Assembly (NCBI GenBank): GCA_027624855.1
Contig: JAQBTQ010000002.1
Location: 62,001-126,000, forward strand
From: Bacteroidota bacterium
GTDB taxonomy: Bacteria > Bacteroidota > Bacteroidia > Flavobacteriales_D > Sanyastnellaceae
DNA: 64,000 nucleotides
Direction: 5' to 3'
Part shown: piece by piece, positions 60,824 through 64,000 of the stretch
How the letters are laid out: each line of letters opens with the position of its first letter
Numbering within the stretch: position 1 is the first letter of the stretch
Notes under the pieces: model-generated
Databases searched by the model: none
The model's input: the letters and a program-made list of their open reading frames with translations, nothing else
What the model was told of the DNA's origin: nothing
Translations under genes and position numbers: made by a program

Positions 60824-61414
60824 ATGATCGCGATTGGTGAAACCTTGATTTCCGAGGACGTTTTTGACACGATGTTTGCTTGTGATATTCAACAATGCAA
60901 GGGTGCATGCTGTGTTGAAGGAGAAAGTGGTGCACCACTTACAGCGGAAGAAGTGGATCGATTGGAGGAGGCATTTGAAATTGTGAAACCGCTCTTGCGA
61001 CCGGAAGCGCTCGAAGTCATCGAAAAGGTTGGTTTGTTTGAAGTTGATCAAGACGGGGATTTTGTGACACCAATCATTGATGGCCGCGAATGTGTCTATG
61101 CAACGTTCGATGAACGAGGAATTGCGAAATGCTCTTTCGAAACGGCATGGAGAGAAGGAAAATCATCTTGGCCGAAGCCGATATCGTGTCACCTCTATCC
61201 CATTCGTTTGAAGGAGCTCCAAGATTTCACCGCGTTGAATGTGCATCGCTGGCCAATTTGCGACGGAGCGCGAACATGCGGTGCGGCCAATCAAATTACC
61301 GTCCTTGAATTTTGTCGTTCGGCTTTGATTCGACAATTTGGGGACGATTGGTATGATGAAGCGTATCATATTTGGACCGAATGGAAAAAACAACAGAGGA
61401 ATGAAACACATTAA
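60824..61414 (+). CDS. DUF3109 family protein
   Basis: Cytoplasmic protein of 196 residues that I recognise as the Bacteroidetes DUF3109 family. It is cysteine-rich: CDIQQCKGACCVEGESG near the start, then ECVYATFDERGIAKCSFE, ISCHLYPIR, and CDGARTCG. The spacing suggests an Fe-S cluster or zinc site like that of the YkgJ-type proteins. Function unknown. The end overlaps the OmpA-like gene by 14 bases. Confidence 0.87.
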   Translation: MIAIGETLISEDVFDTMFACDIQQCKGACCVEGESGAPLTAEEVDRLEEAFEIVKPLLRPEALEVIEKVGLFEVDQDGDFVTPIIDGRECVYATFDERGIAKCSFETAWREGKSSWPKPISCHLYPIRLKELQDFTALNVHRWPICDGARTCGAANQITVLEFCRSALIRQFGDDWYDEAYHIWTEWKKQQRNETH

Positions 61415-62879
61415 ACCCTTCATTTCTGGCATTTCCTTGGTCATCCTTTTTGCGGCTTGTCCTGAACGAATTGCAGCATCCTCAGGAGATTCTACCGCAT
61501 TCATTCCGATCAAGTCATTGAATACAACGGGCGATGAATTGTTGGTGGGTTGGGATGGAACTCAACTCTTTTTTCAACGTTCTGAAAAACAGACCGGTGC
61601 TGAGCGATCAGAGCTATGGTTTATGAACACTGGATCGGTTTACTCTTCGAGACGAGAAGGCAATGAAATTGAATTTCTGGAGCCCGAGGCAACAACACTG
61701 AGGGTTTGGTCCGACGCTGCTTGGTCTGAGATCGGAGAAATTCAACATGTCTCGATTGATTTAAAGCGCGAGGTCCTCATCTTCAGTGCACTCATGCCTG
61801 ATGGTCAATGTGATTTATTCATGGCACAACGCAAAAATTCGCGTTGGCTAAATCCCATTCCATTGGATGGCTTGAATACAGCAGGGAACGAGATCTTTCC
61901 CAATTTCGAAGATTCAGGAGACCTGTTGTTTGCTTCCAATGGACAAAGCGGACAAGGGGGATATGATATCTGGAAGGCGAAGCGGGAGCATTTTTATGAG
62001 CGTGTGGAATCAATTGAAGGGGTGAACACATCCGGTGATGAGGTCAGCGCTGTGCCGGTTGGTCAGCATGCGGATGCGGGGTACTATTTGTCCACCGCAC
62101 GGATGCCAGGTGGTGGTCTGGACTTGTGGTGGTTTGGTCAAAAAGCCGATGGAGTATCAACAACAACCCTCGGGATGGAACTCAAACATCGGAGGCAAGC
62201 ATTGCAGGGAGCAGTGGTTACCATTCGTGAACGCGGGGGTCGGGTGGTTGCTAGTTCCAAGACGGACGCTCAAGGACGCCTCACTTTTGAGGACATTCGA
62301 TTGGACGCTGCGGTGGAGGTTACGGTAGCATATTCAAACGGACAGCAATTGCCTGACGGTGTGATTTGTCATGTTTATGAAGCATGTGATGACGGATTCT
62401 GTTTGAATGAGTCTTGGTCTGGTTGGAAGCGCATTCGGAGTTATCGAATGGAAGGAGGGGGCATCTTTGTTTTTGACTTGCTTCCACTTGATGCATTGAC
62501 GCGTTGGCCCCGACCACCTGATTATGACGGGGCTTCGTGGCTGGATAGCGAAGGGAGTTTGAAATTGCTTTTCTCCTCAAATTCTGCGGAATTGGGTTCA
62601 AATGGTCGACGTGCTTTGACCCAATGGTTGAATCAATGCGGTTGGAAACTTGAATCTTCTGGGCAATTTCACATCAGCGGATTCACCGACATGACTGGCG
62701 AGGTGGTTCAAAATCATGTGCTAAGCAACAAACGCGCAATGGCGGTGGTGGAAGCGCTGAAAAGCGCAGGGGTTCAAGCGGACCAAATGAACTGGAATGG
62801 TTACGGAATGGATGAAGCCGCATCGAATGAAAACGAAGCCAGAAGGGTCGAAGTAGTTTGGATCCCAAGTTTGCATTAA
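61401..62879 (+). CDS. OmpA-family protein with WD40-like and carboxypeptidase-regulatory regions
   Basis: Exported protein of 492 residues. The start at 61401 (after AGAGGA) gives a signal peptide; a cysteine at LFAAC could be a lipid-anchor site, but the -3 residue (Phe) is not canonical. The middle part has PD40-type beta-propeller repeats (SIDLKREVLIFSALMPDGQCDLF, PNFEDSGDLLFASNGQSGQGGYDIW), then a short regulatory-like fold near 270-330. The C-terminal OmpA domain (about 385-490) contains GFTDMTG, NHVLSNKRAMAVVEAL and NEARRVEV, and should bind peptidoglycan. Similar PD40-OmpA proteins are widespread in gliding Bacteroidetes. Confidence 0.87.
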   Translation: MKHIKPFISGISLVILFAACPERIAASSGDSTAFIPIKSLNTTGDELLVGWDGTQLFFQRSEKQTGAERSELWFMNTGSVYSSRREGNEIEFLEPEATTLRVWSDAAWSEIGEIQHVSIDLKREVLIFSALMPDGQCDLFMAQRKNSRWLNPIPLDGLNTAGNEIFPNFEDSGDLLFASNGQSGQGGYDIWKAKREHFYERVESIEGVNTSGDEVSAVPVGQHADAGYYLSTARMPGGGLDLWWFGQKADGVSTTTLGMELKHRRQALQGAVVTIRERGGRVVASSKTDAQGRLTFEDIRLDAAVEVTVAYSNGQQLPDGVICHVYEACDDGFCLNESWSGWKRIRSYRMEGGGIFVFDLLPLDALTRWPRPPDYDGASWLDSEGSLKLLFSSNSAELGSNGRRALTQWLNQCGWKLESSGQFHISGFTDMTGEVVQNHVLSNKRAMAVVEALKSAGVQADQMNWNGYGMDEAASNENEARRVEVVWIPSLH

Positions 62880-62904
62880 AGCCATTCCTGAATTCTTATT
62901 TTTG
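62871..62904 (+). promoter_or_regulatory. Promoter of panD, abutting the start codon
   Basis: TTG at 62871-62873, 23-base spacer, TATTTTTG at 62897-62904, five bases before the panD ATG. Both boxes match. The -33 element is within the last codons of the OmpA-like gene. The mRNA would have almost no leader. Confidence 0.65.
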
Positions 62905-62909
62905 CGGCC

Positions 62910-63263
62910 ATGTTGATTACGTTATTGCGTTCGAAACTCCATCGCCTCAGGGTAACAGAAGCCGATTTGAATTACATCGGCTCAATTTCATTGGATCCAG
63001 ATTTGTTGGAGGCGGCAGGGCTTTTTGAGGGAGAAAAAGTTCAAATCGTCAACATCAACAATGGGGAGCGGTTTGAGACGTACACCATTCGGGGAGAGCG
63101 AGGCACGGGGCAAGTGGGACTCAACGGCCCAGCGGCTCGTAAGGTTCAAGTTGGGGACATCATCATTGTCATTGCTTACGCGCTAATGACTCCTGAAGAA
63201 GCGAAATCTCATCAACCGGTATTGGTTTTCCCTGATTCCGAAACGAATCGATTGAAGGCCTAA
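62910..63263 (+). CDS. panD: Aspartate 1-decarboxylase
   Basis: Makes beta-alanine for pantothenate/CoA, 117 residues. The pro-enzyme self-cleaves between Gly24 and Ser25 (NYIGSISLD) to give the pyruvoyl cofactor; Lys9 and the [32 protein letters not shown] block are conserved. In many Bacteroidetes panD is followed by a flippase-like membrane gene, as here. Confidence 0.96.
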   Translation: MLITLLRSKLHRLRVTEADLNYIGSISLDPDLLEAAGLFEGEKVQIVNINNGERFETYTIRGERGTGQVGLNGPAARKVQVGDIIIVIAYALMTPEEAKSHQPVLVFPDSETNRLKA

Positions 63264-63272
63264 CTTTCCGGA

Positions 63273-64000
63273 ATGAAGATGCGGAAAATCCTCACCTACG
63301 TTTTATCGATTGGTCTGAGTGTGGCCCTCTTTTATCTAGCGTATGCGCGAATTGACAATAAAGAGGATCTCTGGAGTTTGATGAGAACAGTGCGTTGGGA
63401 GGGAGTGGCTTTGTCTTTTCTAATGGGATACTTGGCCATCGTTAGCCGAGGATTGCGATGGGAACTGTTACTGAAGCCCTTGGGCAGAGTTGCGCCCCCG
63501 GGAAGAAGGGTGAATGCGGTCATGTTTGGATATTTTGCCAATACGTTCATTCCGAGGGGAGGTGAGCTGGCGCGGTGTGCCGCACTGAATCAGACCGATG
63601 ATATTCCTGTCGATGAACTATTCGGTACTGTCATCAGCGAGCGGGTGGTCGATTTTGTTTTCCTAGGTTTATTTACACTGATCGCCCTGCTGGGCAATTC
63701 AAATGCATTTATGGCTTTCATTTCGAATGCAACGATGCCAGACCAAAAGGTCATTGTGGCAGGGTTGATTGTATTTACGTTCATCATTGGCTTGCTTGTG
63801 GCCTTTCGCAAAGCGTTGATGCGACTTTCAATTTTTGAGAAAGTATCTGGGTTTCTCAAGGGGGTTTGGAGCGGATTGAATAGCATTCGGAAGATGGAGC
63901 GCAGGTGGCTGTTCTTGACCCATACGTTGTTTATATGGAGCATGTATTTCTTGATGGCATGGGTCATCATTCGGTCCTTTGAAGATGCAGGAGGAATGCA
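63273..64000 (+). CDS. Flippase-like membrane protein, second copy (3' end cut off by the window)
   Basis: Open frame from an ATG at 63273 to the end of the window, at least 242 residues, without a stop. It begins MKMRKILTYVLSIGLSVALFYLAYARID and shows spans and the family patterns VSRGLRWELLLKPLG, FGYFANTFIPRGGELARCAAL and TVISERVVDFVFLGLFTLIALLG of the flippase-like / LPG-synthase transmembrane group. It starts nine bases after panD and is probably co-transcribed. It differs clearly from the copy at 58603. An alternative start is the ATG two codons later. Confidence 0.85.
   Translation, partial: MKMRKILTYVLSIGLSVALFYLAYARIDNKEDLWSLMRTVRWEGVALSFLMGYLAIVSRGLRWELLLKPLGRVAPPGRRVNAVMFGYFANTFIPRGGELARCAALNQTDDIPVDELFGTVISERVVDFVFLGLFTLIALLGNSNAFMAFISNATMPDQKVIVAGLIVFTFIIGLLVAFRKALMRLSIFEKVSGFLKGVWSGLNSIRKMERRWLFLTHTLFIWSMYFLMAWVIIRSFEDAGGM

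Noticed and set aside
1-64000. CRISPR, transposon, prophage, tRNA or rRNA genes
   Set aside because: No repeat arrays, transposase-like proteins or structural RNA patterns were found on either strand by eye.

Overview
The window is a gene-dense piece of a bacterial chromosome with about 60 genes and no gap above 300 bases; the longest is 236 bases, at 29894-30129. I see no tRNA, rRNA, CRISPR array, insertion sequence or prophage. Gene content and order point to Bacteroidetes, most likely a marine or aquatic Flavobacteriales/Cryomorphaceae-type organism. The evidence is the cluster pdxJ / CBS protein-nadK-DUF6089-uppS-bamA-skp-skp-murI, the cluster purH / mreB-mreC-mreD-mrdA-rodA, a DUF2795 protein, a DUF3109 protein, almost no Shine-Dalgarno sites, and promoters of the Bacteroidetes type (TTG, 17-23 bases, TAnnTTTG). 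The lineage is inferred from these features, not from a database search.

Layout. 1-3250: CLC anion transporter (5' end cut off), alpha/beta hydrolase and pdxJ. 3314-11215: forward envelope cluster from NAD kinase through undecaprenyl-PP synthase, BamA and two Skp chaperones to glutamate racemase. 11206-20800: reverse genes in two runs, namely dsbD-gmhA-comM-gamma carbonic anhydrase and lpd-pabB-tilS-queuosine precursor transporter. 20957-29893: forward RND-type exporter, rfbA, polyprenyl synthase, a small unknown gene, then sucA and sucB. 30130-37281: reverse cell-shape operon mreBCD-mrdA-rodA with purH upstream. 37377-41271: forward ABC permease, rfbD and phosphohexomutase. 41268-55045: mixed housekeeping genes (cvpA, a GNAT enzyme, pduO, dCMP deaminase, ctpA, sod, ispD, dus, a LolE-like permease, rbfA, hflX, small cytochromes, gdhA, SDR, methylmalonyl-CoA epimerase). 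55057-64000: metB-kmo-exported protein, radical SAM with a flippase-like protein, then DUF3109, an OmpA-like protein, panD and a second flippase-like gene cut by the window end.

How the genes fit together. Much of the window builds the envelope: lipid carrier (ispD, polyprenyl synthase, uppS), peptidoglycan and shape (murI, mreBCD, mrdA, rodA), outer membrane proteins (bamA, skp), LPS or surface sugars (gmhA, rfbA, rfbD, phosphohexomutase), and lipoprotein or lipid traffic (LolE-like permease, RND exporter, flippase-like proteins). Central metabolism supplies the 2-oxoglutarate dehydrogenase complex (sucA, sucB, with lpd 5 kb away on the other strand), glutamate dehydrogenase and cofactor steps (pdxJ, nadK, panD, kmo, pabB, pduO).

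I did not find a clearly new multi-gene system. The points most worth checking are: start-abutting -7 boxes at about ten genes, which imply leaderless or near-leaderless mRNAs; a candidate small RNA with its own promoter and terminator between sucB and rodA; a CLC protein with a GPGVP selectivity motif and no proton glutamate; a DsbD with a duplicated N-terminal domain; a short-chain dehydrogenase lacking the catalytic Tyr and Lys; and an exported protein ending in a dense lysine/arginine tail.
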